Origin: Hemileia vastatrix
Lineage: Eukaryota; Basidiomycota; Pucciniomycetes; Pucciniales; Zaghouaniaceae
Direction: 5' to 3'
Assembly: GCA_030280995.1 (NCBI GenBank)
Contig: JASXTE010000016.1
Span: forward strand, 13,903,001 to 13,967,000
Length of the DNA stretch: 64,000 bases
Shown piece by piece: positions 30,101-40,979 of this stretch. The notes below the pieces were generated by a model. That model saw nothing but the letters and a program-made list of their open reading frames with translations, ran no database searches and was not told where the DNA came from. How positions within the stretch are numbered: the stretch's first letter is position 1; each line of letters starts with the position of its first letter. The position numbers and the translations under genes were made by a program.

Positions 30101-31315
30101 TTATTTCTGTTTAAATTTTTTAAGAAGGGTGCATAAATTAGAAATTTCTTTTTCAGGTATCCATTTATCAAATTCATTTGATTTCCCTTTAAATCTCAGT
30201 AAATACTCAGTTCCTTTTTCTTTAGTAAGGATTCTTTTCTTGATTTTTTTTTCAATCTCTGCTTTTTCCACAATTTCTTCAGGTTTCTTTTTAGGCCATC
30301 CCCTTCTTTTAAAAAATAAGTCAGAATCATTTTCATGGTAAGGTTGCAACAATGAGATAGGGAAAACTGGATTTTTCCTATCATATGGAGCATATAATAT
30401 GACTTCCACTGCATTATTACCAACCATTTTACTTACTACAAAATGTCCTACAAAGGGATCCTTTAATTTAACATTACCTTGTAAGTTAAAATGTAGTGTT
30501 GATATAAGGACTTCATCTCCCTTTTTGAATTCAAATTCTTTATGAGATTTGTCCCACCTTTTCTTTTCATATTCAAATGCTTTTTGGATGCATTATTCTG
30601 CATGCTTCCTACACATTTGTTGCATATGAATAAAGGATTTAGTACCAGGGTGTATATCTAACCTTGGTAATTTATTTAAATTATTTACTGGGGTATTTGG
30701 TACGTATCCCAGCCAGAGTTCAAATGGTTTCTTCTCTGTTACAGAATGAGTTGTGCTGTTATAAGCAAATTCAAGTCCAGGAATTAATTTTACCCAGTCA
30801 TGTGTGAATTTCTCATTGTCTTTGTATTCTAATCCAAAGGCACAATATCTTCTGATCATGTCTTCTAGAGTTTGTATCATTCTCTCAGCCAGCCCATCAG
30901 TTTGTGGATGGTGTGCTGTAGACAATTTTTATTGACAACCTGATACTTCAATCAAAGATTTCCAGAACTCTGAAGTAAATTTAGGGTCTCTTTCAGAGAT
31001 TATGGCTTTGGGGAACCCAGCAGTATTCATCATCTGAGTACACCATAGTAATGCCAAGTCTTTTGCAGATACCTCTTTATGGGTAGGGATAAATTTACAC
31101 ATTTTTGTTAATGTATCTACTATTAACCTGCAAGAATTGAAACTTTCTTTTCCTGCTATTGGCAAGTCAGTTACAAAATCCATGTTTATAATTTCCCATG
31201 GAGCTTTTGGCTGCTCTATTTGTTGTAACAACCCAGCTCTCTTCCCAGTTAATCTTTTAGATTTCTGACAAGAGTCACATGTTTCAATGTATTTTTGTAC
31301 ATCTTCAGAGTCTCA
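30101..31315 (-). pseudogene. Integrase-chromodomain remnant, element E
   Basis: The minus-strand 3' end of a chromovirus pol related to A. From right to left: CDSCQKS-like zinc-module end, NMDFVTDLP, ISERDPKFTSEFW, HHPQTDGLAERM (triad residues visible), the GPF-type region, then a chromodomain with GTEYLLRFKGKS and DKWIPEKEISNL and a basic tail ending at 30101. One frame throughout, broken by TAA near 30929 and a stop near 30593. Upstream pol, gag and 5' LTR are missing: similarity ends abruptly at about 31315. Confidence 0.85.
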
Positions 31316-31624
31316 GCTCATGATCATGAGAGTAAAGAGTTGGAAAATTGATGAAGCATGAAAACATGAGTGATTAGTTAGGGTGGCAGAAAAGATTGGA
31401 AGTGATTGAATTCAAGAAAATGGTTCTACCCTTGTCTGGAACACCAATATAAGGTAAAATACTTGTAAGGTCCTTTATACTTTGTGGCAAAATAGATTTT
31501 GAGAATGATTTTAGTAATTTTCACACTCCTTGTAGGACTACTGGAGCTACTACTGAAGTTACTCTGGGGGAGTCTAAGGGACAAAAAATGACTTGATACA
31601 AGTCATATTATTTTTCACCCTGTG
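31316..31624. other. Right end of the DNA transposon
   Basis: Unique sequence of about 270 bases followed by the right inverted repeat (31583-31624). The repeat contains a perfect palindrome ATGACTTGATACAAGTCAT. No gene is seen. ATA at 31625-31627 is the right duplication copy. Confidence 0.7.
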
Positions 31625-34230
31625 ATATCACCAGGCACCTGTTGAGAAAACTTCCCAGAATTTTATAATGATTGCAACTCATATGGGTATTTATAAGTAT
31701 ATTAGGATTCCATTTGGCCCCAAAAATTCCCCTTCAGTTTTTCAACAAGTTATGGATAACACATTCCATCAAGAAATAATTGAAATATGGTTGATGGTTT
31801 AAATTGATGATATCATCATATTCTACAAAAAATTTGAGGATCACCTTAACCACCTATGTAAAGTGTTCCATAGAATGGATGAAATAAATATGACACTTTC
31901 TTTGAAAAAATGCAAATTTGGCTTTCATTCTTTGAAAGTGCTTGGTCATTTTGTATTAGGGTTGCAGATATGTGTTGACCAGAACAAAGTGGCAGCCATA
32001 AAACAGGTAAAAGCTCCTACTACAGTAAGGTAGCTCCAAAGTTTTCTGGGAATGTGTGAATACTATAGACAAGATATTTAAAATTATCATTTTATAGCAT
32101 TAACCCTCATCCAATTAACTAGAAAAAATGTTGCTTTTGTCTGGAAGAGTGAAAGAGAAGGAGCTTTTGACACAATGAAACATTGTTTGATGTCAGCACC
32201 AATTGTTTCTTTGCCTGACTTTAACCAACTATTTTTTTATACACTGATGCTAGCTTTATTGGCCTTGGTGCTACTCTTCACCAAAAATAAGTTATGAATG
32301 ACAAAGTATCAGAAGTAGTAGTTTGCTACATTTCAAGAACTTTTAGAAATGGTGAATTGAAATATGGAGCCACTCAAATTGAGTGTTTGGCAGTTGTGTG
32401 GGCTCTGGAAAAACTACAATATTATCAGGATGACCAGAAATTTGAACTTGTCACTGACTGAAGTGAAGTGAAATCCCTCTTGAATTTTAAGACACCTAAC
32501 AGACACATGTTCAGATTGCAGTAGGCTGTTCAGGAACACAGAGGAAGGATGAAAATAATTCATAGGGCTGGTTTTGTTCACTCAAATGTGGATATTTTAT
32601 CAAGGTTACCTTTTCCAAATGATGACTCTAATCCTGCATATGATCCTGAGGATGAAATAGTTCACATTCATGGGATATATGTGGTTGATATGAAGTAAGA
32701 GATATTACAGCTTATTCTGGATTCATATTATAAGGACACTGACTTGAAAAAGTTATGCACTATATTAAATGATCCAAAAAATGCTTCAATCCAACCATTA
32801 GTTAAAACCCTCCCACCAAAGTACCAAAATGCTTTAAAAAAAGGTAAATATTCAATTGATGAAGGCTACCTCTATTATAGAAGGAAGTAGAGTAATGTTA
32901 TTTTTATTCCTCCTTCTATGAAAGATATCATCTTGAAAATTTTTCATGATGAAATATTGGCAGGAAATTTTGATCTTGAGAAAACAATGATCAGAATTAT
33001 GAACTCTGCTTGGTGGGCTAATATTTTTGAAGACACCAAAATATATGTTGAATCCTGTGATTCTTTCCGGAAATCAAAAAAATTAACTGGGAAAAGAGCT
33101 TGATTGATGCAACATATTAAATCTCCTGATGCACCATGGCAGATTATAAACATGGATTTGTAACAGAATTTCCAATTGCTGGGAAAGACAGTTATAACTA
33201 TTATTGGGTTATTGTTGACAGATTTACAAAAATGTGTAAATTAATCCCTAATCACAAGGATGTTTCCACTAAAGAATTAGCCTTCTTGTGGTGGTCTCAT
33301 ATGTTTAATACTGATGGTTTCCCAAAGGCCATAATCTCTGACAGAGACTTTAAATTTACTTCTGAGTTTTGGATGTCTCTGATTGATGTTTGTGGTTGTG
33401 ATCTGAAGATTTCTACTGCCCATCACCCTCAAAATGATGGATTAGCTGAGAGGATGATTCAGTCTTTGGAGGACATGATAAGGAGGTATTGTGCCATTGT
33501 CCTTGCGTATAAAGACAATGAAAGGTTCACTCATGATTGGGTCACCCTACTTCATGGTCAGCACCTTGCTTATAATAGCACTGTTCACTCTGTTACTCAA
33601 AGAAAGCCTTTCAATTTCTGGCTTGGATATTTTACAAATGTTCCTGCCCTGATTCTCAATAACAAAATACCAAAATTGGATTTACATCCTGGTGTAAAAT
33701 TTTTTCTTTAAATGCAACAACTTTTCAGAAGTCATGCTCAAAAATTTATTGAAAAATCTTTAGAAGAGGAGGTGAGACAAATCCCATAAAGGATTTACTT
33801 TTAAGAAGGGTGATGAAGTACTGAATTCTACAGTACACTACAATTTTCAAGGAAAAAGCAAATTTAAAGGCCCCCCTTTGTAGGTCCATTAGTTGTCAGA
33901 AGAATTATTGGTGATAATGCAGTTGAAATTATCCTATGCTCTTTATATGACTGAAAACATCCTGTTTTTCCAATATCTCTTTTGAAAACTTACACATCCA
34001 ATAGTGATTTATTTCAAAAAAGGAGGGGAGACCAAAGAAAACTCTTAAAGAAATCACTGAGACAGTAGAAATTGATAAGATTCTAAATGACAGAATTATC
34101 ACTGCTGAAAAAGTTACTGAATACTAATTGAAATTCAAGAATAAATATTCTGAATATAATTCTTGGATACCTGGGAAAGAGATATCTAACCTTCCTGATC
34201 TACTAAAGTAATATATAATGATAAAATCAT
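31625..34230 (+). pseudogene. Chromovirus RT to chromodomain remnant (element F, piece 3 of 3)
   Basis: It resumes pol exactly where 11438 stopped and follows B to its C terminus. RT (YIDD region at about 31800 reads with a TAA), RNase H (TDASFIGLG, about 32240), integrase zinc module (CDSF...KSKK, one Cys lost, about 33055), SDRDFKFTS, HHPQNDGLAERM, GPF-type region and a decayed chromodomain (about 34060-34200). More than ten stops and several length changes; the longest open stretch is 33136-33711. The oldest family 1 copy in the window. Confidence 0.88.
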
Positions 34231-34262
34231 AGCATTTTTTTGTTTTTTTTGGAGTGAGGGAG

Positions 34263-34939
34263 TGTCAGCCAGGCTACTAGACCTACCCTGTAAGTAATAG
34301 TAATTATTTACTCAAGTAGAGCTACACCTTAACCTCTCAATTTATTAGTTATATTTACTTTAAAAATTTTTTATAATGTTTTAACTGGTTAATAAGTAAA
34401 ATTAAATTAAATACATAATTATAAAATTCCCTCACTTCTTATTCCTTGAAAGCCTCCTCATGACATCTGAAAAGTAGATTACAGTATACCAATACTGAAT
34501 ATTAAAGAAAAAGTCAAATATTTTTATTTAACTTGACATATACAGAAAATACTGTATATGGAACATTTCTTATAGAAAATATTTTAATTTGAAATTTTAA
34601 TTTTAGGATCTTCTTCCTGTGATATTCTTGTATGTAGGAGGTAGTACCTAATTTTTCCCTCTCTTCTTACCTATATAAGGCCCCTCAATTTTGCTGTTTT
34701 TCATTCATCCCATTCTTTAATCACATTACAATTTTATATACACATTAAAACCCATTACTACTTTTACCTATTTCTTAGTATTTAAAATTAAATATTTTAT
34801 GATATAACATGATAATAATAATTATAATATTAACTTTTAACTGAGTAAAATATAAAAAATTTAACACATATTCAGATATTGAAATCTTGAGTTTCCTACC
34901 CTTCATTGCTGTTAAACCTCTGGAAAAACCTTCTAGACA
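34263..34939 (+). repeat. 3' LTR of element F
   Basis: It begins TGTCAGCCAGGCTACTAGACC after GGAGTGAGGGAG and aligns with the B LTR. A TATA-like CTATATAAGG lies at about 34671, and the end is put at CTAGACA (34939). At about 677 bases it is shorter than the 793 of B. The 3' boundary is approximate. Confidence 0.65.
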
Positions 34940-36884
34940 TTAAGGAACCCCAGAAAATTACAATAAACTCATAAAATACATGAGGTCATTAGTTTAAAAT
35001 TTCTTTGCAGGTTTTGTTTTATATTTCTACTTATTTCTTGATTTTTCCCATTTTGTTCTTTATTTATCTCATGTATAGTTATCAGAAGCATCATGTGAAG
35101 GCTTTTGTAACAAAGAAAAATAGTAGTTCATTACTGATTATTTAACTATATTACTTATTTGGTCATAAAGTGAAATCTTTATCAAAAATACTAAAAAAAG
35201 ATGTATAAATTATGGATTCAGGTTCACAGATATCTGTAGAACATAATTATCAGTCATTTTCATATTGGTAAAAAAGAGCTCTAGATTGAGGGGGTAGACT
35301 CTGTTGTCTGGCCAAAAAACAGAGTTCACTCTATCTTTTTTTACTACCCTAATTTACACCCTCTACATCTTTTCCTACAGATTTTTCTGTATTTTCATTT
35401 CAGTTAGCTCTATTATAACCACCCACTTTTTGATTGCCCTCCTGATACTTTTTCTACACCCTTTAAGATTTCAAGTCAAAATATACCCCATCCTCACCAC
35501 TCTCTACCACTCCCTTTTCATTTTTAGCTCAACTCTACCCCTTTTTCTACCCTCCTCAATTCTCTTCACTTTTGTCTTGTCTCTCCCTAACTTACCCCAC
35601 CCCTTTCAACCTCACCTTATCTATTTTCCCCTTAAACCTACCCAACCCCTTTTCTAACTAATCACAAGAATTTTTCTTTCAACTCTAGGTTTTTTAATCC
35701 TCACCCCAACCCTTCCCTTCACAACCCAAATCCACCCTTTCACCTTTCATCTCACCCCCATGGCTTTTCAAACCACCCGTTTTTCCCTATGGAGTAAAAA
35801 GGGTTAGAAGGAGAGCAAAAGGAGTGAGATTGAGTAAGGTGGGGCAAAAATTGGATGTGATGGGAGTAAAAAGGGTGGTAAGGGGAGCAAAAGAGGTGAG
35901 AAGGGGTGGAGAAAGGGGAAAAAAGGTTTAGGATGAGAGAGTAACAGGTAGAATTAATTAGGATTTAATAGAAAAAGAAAATGTAAGATGTGAGGAGAAT
36001 GGGATGCAAAATTGAAAGTAGAAAAGTACTTGGAAGGAGAATTTTGAAAAAATTTAAGCAAAAAAATGATATAGTATATTATTAGACTCAGAAATTATAA
36101 TGGCACGAAACACCCCAAAAATAACTTAAATAAATTATGTAATTTTTATTAATTATATAGTTTATTCTCATAAAAATTGAACTTTTTTTGATATAAGGGA
36201 GATCATGGTAATTTAGTTCTTTTAATATAATCTGACCCATATTCTCTTTTCAGTTATATAAATATGGGATATCTATCAATCTTAAAAGTTTCACTATTGA
36301 ATAAATTTCTTTTTTATGGATTTTCAAGATTATTTCATGTTCCAAAAATATTTTGAGGATGAATAAATATTTAATAATATCAACTGATAAAATGAAAAAT
36401 TTAGTTTATTTCTCAATTTTTCACTGATGAAAATTTAATGAACAATAGAAATTCAATAAATATTTTTTCATGAATAGTTTCAAAGAATATTGGATTATTT
36501 TTCTATATATTCATAGGTAAAATAACAAATAAACTTTTGGTGAATTTTATTATCATTCAAAGTATTTTAGAATTTCATTTCTTTCAAAAAATGAAAAAAC
36601 TGCATAATTTTTCAAAATTGTATGTATCTGCAAGACTGGCATGGTAGTAGGGCTCAATTAATTCTATATTGCTTTAAAAAGTCCTCTAATTCAAGCCTAA
36701 ATATTAATTTCAATATTGCTTACTTGTGCTTCAATGAATGTTAAAATATTTCCAAGATATTTTAAATGTAAATTCATTATTACTTCATGAGTCTTTCATC
36801 ACTACCTCCATTTTCACTCAATTTGATATGGATTTGGGTTCAAGGTTTCAGAATTTCTAGAAAATCTGCTCCCCATTTTGTGTG
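34940..36884. other. Region without recognisable gene
   Basis: AT-rich DNA. The notable part is a strand switch: about 35330-35785 is strongly pyrimidine-rich (CCCTTTTC, CTACCACTCCC), then 35790-36000 is strongly purine-rich (GGAGTAAAAAGGG repeated at about 35791 and 35865). The open frame at 35304-35657 comes from the pyrimidine tract. No RNA gene or transposon is recognised in the rest. Confidence 0.6.
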
Positions 36885-37705
36885 GTGTATTATTTGCTGA
36901 CAGAATCACTGCCAAAAGGACGACTGGATATTCACCTTAAGAACTAGTTTTTGGTAAAAAAGCAGTTTTACAAGTTGATCTAGAGGCTGAATCATATCTT
37001 GGAGTAGATTGGGACATGGTCAAAACTACTGAAGAGTTGTTATTTGAAAGAATGGTCCAATTAGAAAAGAAAGAAGAAAATATGGAAAAGAAATATTCTA
37101 GGATGATGAAAAATCTAAATCAGTCAGTTAGATATTGGGATAAGAGATTGGCTCATAGACTAAGGAAACCTTTGAAAACTGGAGATATAGTGTTGGTGTA
37201 TAATAAGATTTTGGAAAGTCAGTGGGGAAAGATGTTTTTTGATAGGTGGAATGGACCATAAAGAGTCAGAGATCAAGTATCTGGTGGTTCATATGTGTTA
37301 GAAAAGTTGGATGGAGTTGTGTTGAAAAAGAGGTTAGCTTCTGATCAAGTCTAGTGGTTTTATCCTAGGGGCATCAGGAGTGCCAAAGTCTAACTCCAAA
37401 GTGAGGATAAACTGTTTACCTTCACTATGAAGAAAACAATCTTTAAAATTCAATGTCAAAATTTTATGGAGAAGAATGCTTTTGGAATGTAATTATTTTT
37501 TTTAGAAGAGTTCACAGGGGAAACTTCTAAATTAAATATTGGCAAGTTTGGGGGTAATTGATGGGCTGGCTGCTCTATGCACAATTACCCCACAATTTTT
37601 GTCACCATATTTTCTCTGTTTCTAGTTGAATCCTGTATTTGTTTTTGCTACTTAGGTAGTCCTCTAAGACTATAAGCCGGAAAACTACAACATCACAACA
37701 AATAG
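36885..37705 (+). pseudogene. Family 2 pol 3' fragment (element J)
   Basis: Matches C from about 22730 to 23640: the end of integrase, the C-terminal block (SQWGKMFFDRWNGP), and then the untranslated region with GAAG...CTTC, GGGGTAATTG/CAATTACCCC (37551-37591), and motifs at about 37388 and 37661. The longest open stretch is 37016-37261 and the rest is broken by stops. The left end is abrupt; on the right, LTR L begins. Confidence 0.82.
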
Positions 37706-38458
37706 TGCCAGCCAGGCTATCTCAGGAGCCCAGTAAAATATATAATAAATTACTGGAATCATTTAAGGGAACAATGCTATACAATTTTATGTAGTTACAA
37801 TAAAATATCTTATTGAATAAAATTATATGAATATTTTATAAGTAAATTAATTATTATAATCATTATCAAGAAAATTTTATTACATAAAAAGATATTATAT
37901 TCTATAACATCATGGCGCATTTTGTACGTATTTAATATCTCTAAATTAATAAATTAATTAATTAAAATTATATCATAAGTGTAGATTTAAGTTATAATGT
38001 AATTACAATTTAAATAATAAATTTGATATAAACTAAATACAACTTATCACATAATACTATCCATAAATATTAGGCGCTTCTTTGACCCTTAATTGTGTCA
38101 CTTAAATTACAAAATTAATTAAAATACTTATTTAATATGATAAATTTAAATTCTCACTCTAAATAAGTTATTTTATTAAATTAATTAGTTGCTTAAATTA
38201 AATTAATAATTAAATTACTTGAAATAGTTAAAATAATTAATTTAATTTTCTTTATACTAAATTAAGATTTATTATATACATTAAAGCATGAAAATAATTC
38301 CTTATGTTTAAATTAAACTCTTTTCAGCTATATGTACCACCTGTTTTAGATTTTATTTCTCACAATTCTCAGGCTTGATACTTATGTAGTTATTTATTAT
38401 ATTACATATTTGTTTTGGGACTTTATGGTGGGAAATGTTGTTTCTTATTCACGGATTT
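37706..38458 (+). mobile_element. A-like LTR fragment L
   Basis: It starts TGCCAGCCAGGCTATCTCAG and follows the A/G LTR (GGCGCATTTT, GACCCTTAATTGTGT) with heavy divergence. It is truncated where element B begins at 38459, so B inserted into it. The missing 3' part would lie to the right of B. Confidence 0.78.
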
Positions 38459-39251
38459 TGTCAGCCAGGCTACTAGACTTACCCGGTAAAATAATTAATT
38501 ATTTTACTGAGTTAAAGCCACACCTTTCTTCCTAATAATAATTATTTATTTATTTACTTAAGTAGTACTTACAATTAACTAAAGTTAAGTACAATAAGTA
38601 GTATAAATAAATAATATAAAATGTCCCTTACAATTTTACTCCCTAACACCGTGCTCAAAAGTATATGTCAAAGGGAGTAAAATTAATAATAAATTTATAA
38701 TATAAAAACTTTAAAACAATTATATTACCTCAGTGAGAGATCTGTAATCCCGTGAAAGTAATGTAATTGATTATTTATTGTGTAATAATTGTGACAGTCC
38801 AAGGAATTCAAACTTTGTTGCTAAAAAATTTGATGCCCTTGTTGACGTACTAATTTATTACTTTCTTATGTCATTTCTGTACTCCTTTTTCTTGTCATTC
38901 GTTTCTCTCACACTCATAGTAGACGGTGTAAATTCCTTACATTTTATTTTCTCATATTTTGCCTATAAAAGGCCTCTGATTTTGTGCTTTTCAAACCATT
39001 CTTTTATCACCTTATTTTATTATTACTATTTACAACACAATACTTATTTTTATATTTTATCACATTAGTAGTTACAAGAGCATAATTCTAATCAATAAAT
39101 TATATCAATATTTAAAACTTACCTCTTATATTTGAGTAACAAATCACTTAGATTAAGAAAAACATACAAATTTTTGAGAGTTCATTTAAATCCTTAAAAT
39201 CCTCGTAGAAACTTTGTACCAAATCTTCTAGACCAAAAGCGTACCTTGACA
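38459..39251 (+). repeat. 5' LTR of element B
   Basis: 793 bases, TGTCAGCCAGGCTACTAG to CCTTGACA. TATA-like CCTATAAAAGGCC is at about 38961. It matches 46367-46660 over its first 294 bases with three substitutions. The open frame at 38778-39068 lies inside and is not a gene. Confidence 0.88.
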
Positions 39252-40310
39252 ATTGAGGGCTTTCCGAATTATTGACGGCGCAACAATATTTGAGGCGTAA
39301 TTGAGGGGACCATCGGTGTGCGAGTACCTGTAAAGGACGAGAAAGCGAGAAAACGACGAACGTCATACGTCACATGACAAAAATTTTTGCTGCGAACGGG
39401 AATTGAACCACGCTCCAAAAATTAAGCTCATATACTGACTAAACGTTGTATATATCATGGTAATTATTGTTATTACTATTTGTGGGTTACTCTTCACTCT
39501 TCATTTGCTACATATTTCCTTTTACTCAGCACTCTGTAAGTGGCATTAATTTGCTCATTTTTCAGGGGGAGGTGTCTGGTAATTGGACTTTATTTTTATT
39601 ATTATATTTTTTTTATTTATACTAGTAGACCATAATAGAGCAATAAGTGTTCTTAGTCCCAGAGGTAATAAAATAATTATATTTTAATATTATTTATTAT
39701 AATTTTTCAGTTGACATTTGTCCTGATTAATTTAATTGTTCCAGTTGACTAATTGTATTGACAATAATATTTTTAATTAAAATATAATCAATATTTATTT
39801 ACTTCAGTTGACTTTGAGTCCTGGTAGTTCAATAAATATTTTAATTAATAAAACTCATATTTAATTATTTCAGTTGACATTAAGTCCTGGTAATTAAGTG
39901 ATCAAGCTTAATAAAATTTTAAAATAAAAATTTATATTTAATTACTTCAGTTGACATTAAGTACTGGTAGTTAAATTATCAGTTTAATAAAATTTTGTTA
40001 AATTAATAAAGTTTCATATTTTATTACTTCAGTTGACAATAAGTCCTGGTAATAAATTAGTTGATTTAAATCCTGAAAATAATTAATTAAAAATTATTAA
40101 TAAAAATTCTAATTTATTTCTACAGTTGATTATATTATAATCCTGGGTTTAAATTTTTTTTATTATTAATAAATTAATTTTATTTAAGTTGATTTTTATC
40201 CTGAAAAAAGATTTTTATTTATTTATTTTATTTTATTTTTTAATAAAAAATCAAAAATAAAGACTAATTAATCTTATTGTCTCTTTTCTTCATTTCAGTA
40301 AAATCTTAAA
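39252..40310 (+). other. Leader of element B
   Basis: It begins ATTGAGGGCTTTCC, like the A leader. A minus-strand GGTTCAATTCC at about 39400-39410 resembles a Pol III B box or tRNA T-arm. From 39590 to 40220, AT-rich DNA repeats CAGTTGACxxTxxGTCCTGGTA-like phrases about eight times at 40-90-base spacing. No gene is seen. Confidence 0.6.
39590..40210 (+). repeat. Degenerate GTTGA...TCCTGGTA phrases in the B leader
   Basis: About eight phrases such as CAGTTGACATTAAGTCCTGG occur, for example near 39710, 39800, 39870, 39950, 40030 and 40120. Weaker counterparts are in the A leader near 2065 and 2180. Role unknown. Confidence 0.55.
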
Positions 40311-40382
40311 ATGACTGACCAAAGTGGTTCTGCTGCACGTGAAGAAGAACTAGACTTAATTTATTATGATGAGCCTACTTCT

Positions 40383-40440
40383 GTAAGTTCTCCTTTAACA
40401 AGAAGAATTTCTCAAACTAATAAATCCTTGCCCCAAACAG
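40383..40440 (+). other. Candidate intron 1 in gag of B
   Basis: 58 bases, GTAAGT donor, ACTAAT branch-like site near 40415, CAG acceptor. It lies after codon 24, matching A (after codon 25). Like the 64-base A intron, its length is 1 modulo 3, so it causes the same frame switch. Confidence 0.62.
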
Positions 40441-40782
40441 GATGTAGAGATGGAAGAAGTAGAAATACTAGTGGACACAACTCAGGATCAGAAGCCTATG
40501 ATAAACCCACAAGAAGAGCTTCCAAAAGGCTTCAGGATAAAAAAGATGCCATTGTCTCAGCAGGTAAAGAATCTTTCTACTCACATAAAGGAGTTAAGGA
40601 CAGAAAGCTTGAGACTAAAGGTAAGGGTAGATGCTTTGGAAGAAAATGTGAGAAGAACAGATAATTTTCTCCAAGAGAAGAAGAAACATCTTCCTCCCAG
40701 GGATCAACAACAATTGGCTCCCCAGTCCCAAGAGAAGGTGGAGGTAAACAAGTGGCAGTGGGACTGGCTAAACACTCAGTGA
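40441..40782 (+). CDS. Overlapping-frame accessory protein of B, exon 2 (spliced)
   Basis: 113 codons after the candidate intron, beginning DVEMEEVEI, then LPKGFRIKKMPL, VKNLSTHIKELRTES and heptads to WQWDWL, ending in TGA. The blocks match A in order. A further match (HPYQGGKRRRK and a terminal PW-stop after intron 2) continues past the TGA in other frames, so the B copy is probably truncated by a stop at about 40780 and a length change near 40845. Confidence 0.5.
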   Translation, partial: DVEMEEVEILVDTTQDQKPMINPQEELPKGFRIKKMPLSQQVKNLSTHIKELRTESLRLKVRVDALEENVRRTDNFLQEKKKHLPPRDQQQLAPQSQEKVEVNKWQWDWLNTQ

Positions 40783-40921
40783 GACTACCTGTCTCAAAAC
40801 CAGCATCAGTTACCTCAGGCAGGTCTATCAAGGCCCACCCAGGTCAACCCACTCCTCCCCACCCTTATCAAGGAGGCAAAAGAAGAAGAAAGCCCAATAT
40901 GGTGATACCCAGCAAACCCTG

Positions 40922-40979
40922 GTACGTCCCTCTATTGATTCTCAAGTGCCTTTTCTTGTGGCTGACTCTGTTCCTTCAG
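40922..40979 (+). other. Candidate intron 2 in gag of B
   Basis: 58 bases, donor GTACGT, TGACTCT branch-like, acceptor TTCAG. Length and place equal intron 2 of A. Removal brings TGG and TAA together, the same PW-stop end as in A. Confidence 0.45.

Larger units (their letters stand above)
11439..31624. mobile_element. DNA transposon with inverted ends, holding nested elements
   Basis: The F pol sequence is split here. The left end starts CACAGGGTGAAAAAT and the right end is its inverted copy; similarity extends over about 43 bases with a few differences. ATA flanks both sides (11436-11438, 31625-31627) and occurs once in B at the same site, giving a 3-base duplication. Ends starting CAC with 3-base duplications fit the CACTA superfamily, as do short repeats near the left end. 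Without the nested elements E, C and D2, about 3.3 kb of own sequence remains (11439-14454, 31316-31624). No transposase is recognisable, so it is a non-autonomous or gutted copy. The superfamily is an inference. Confidence 0.72.

Noticed and set aside
35304..35657. 117-codon hydrophobic open frame
   Set aside because: It consists of a polypyrimidine tract coding Leu, Phe, Ser and Pro; no start context, homology or domain.
39380..39480. Complete tRNA gene on the minus strand
   Set aside because: Only the B-box-like part fits; the acceptor and T stems do not pair and the 5' half is absent.
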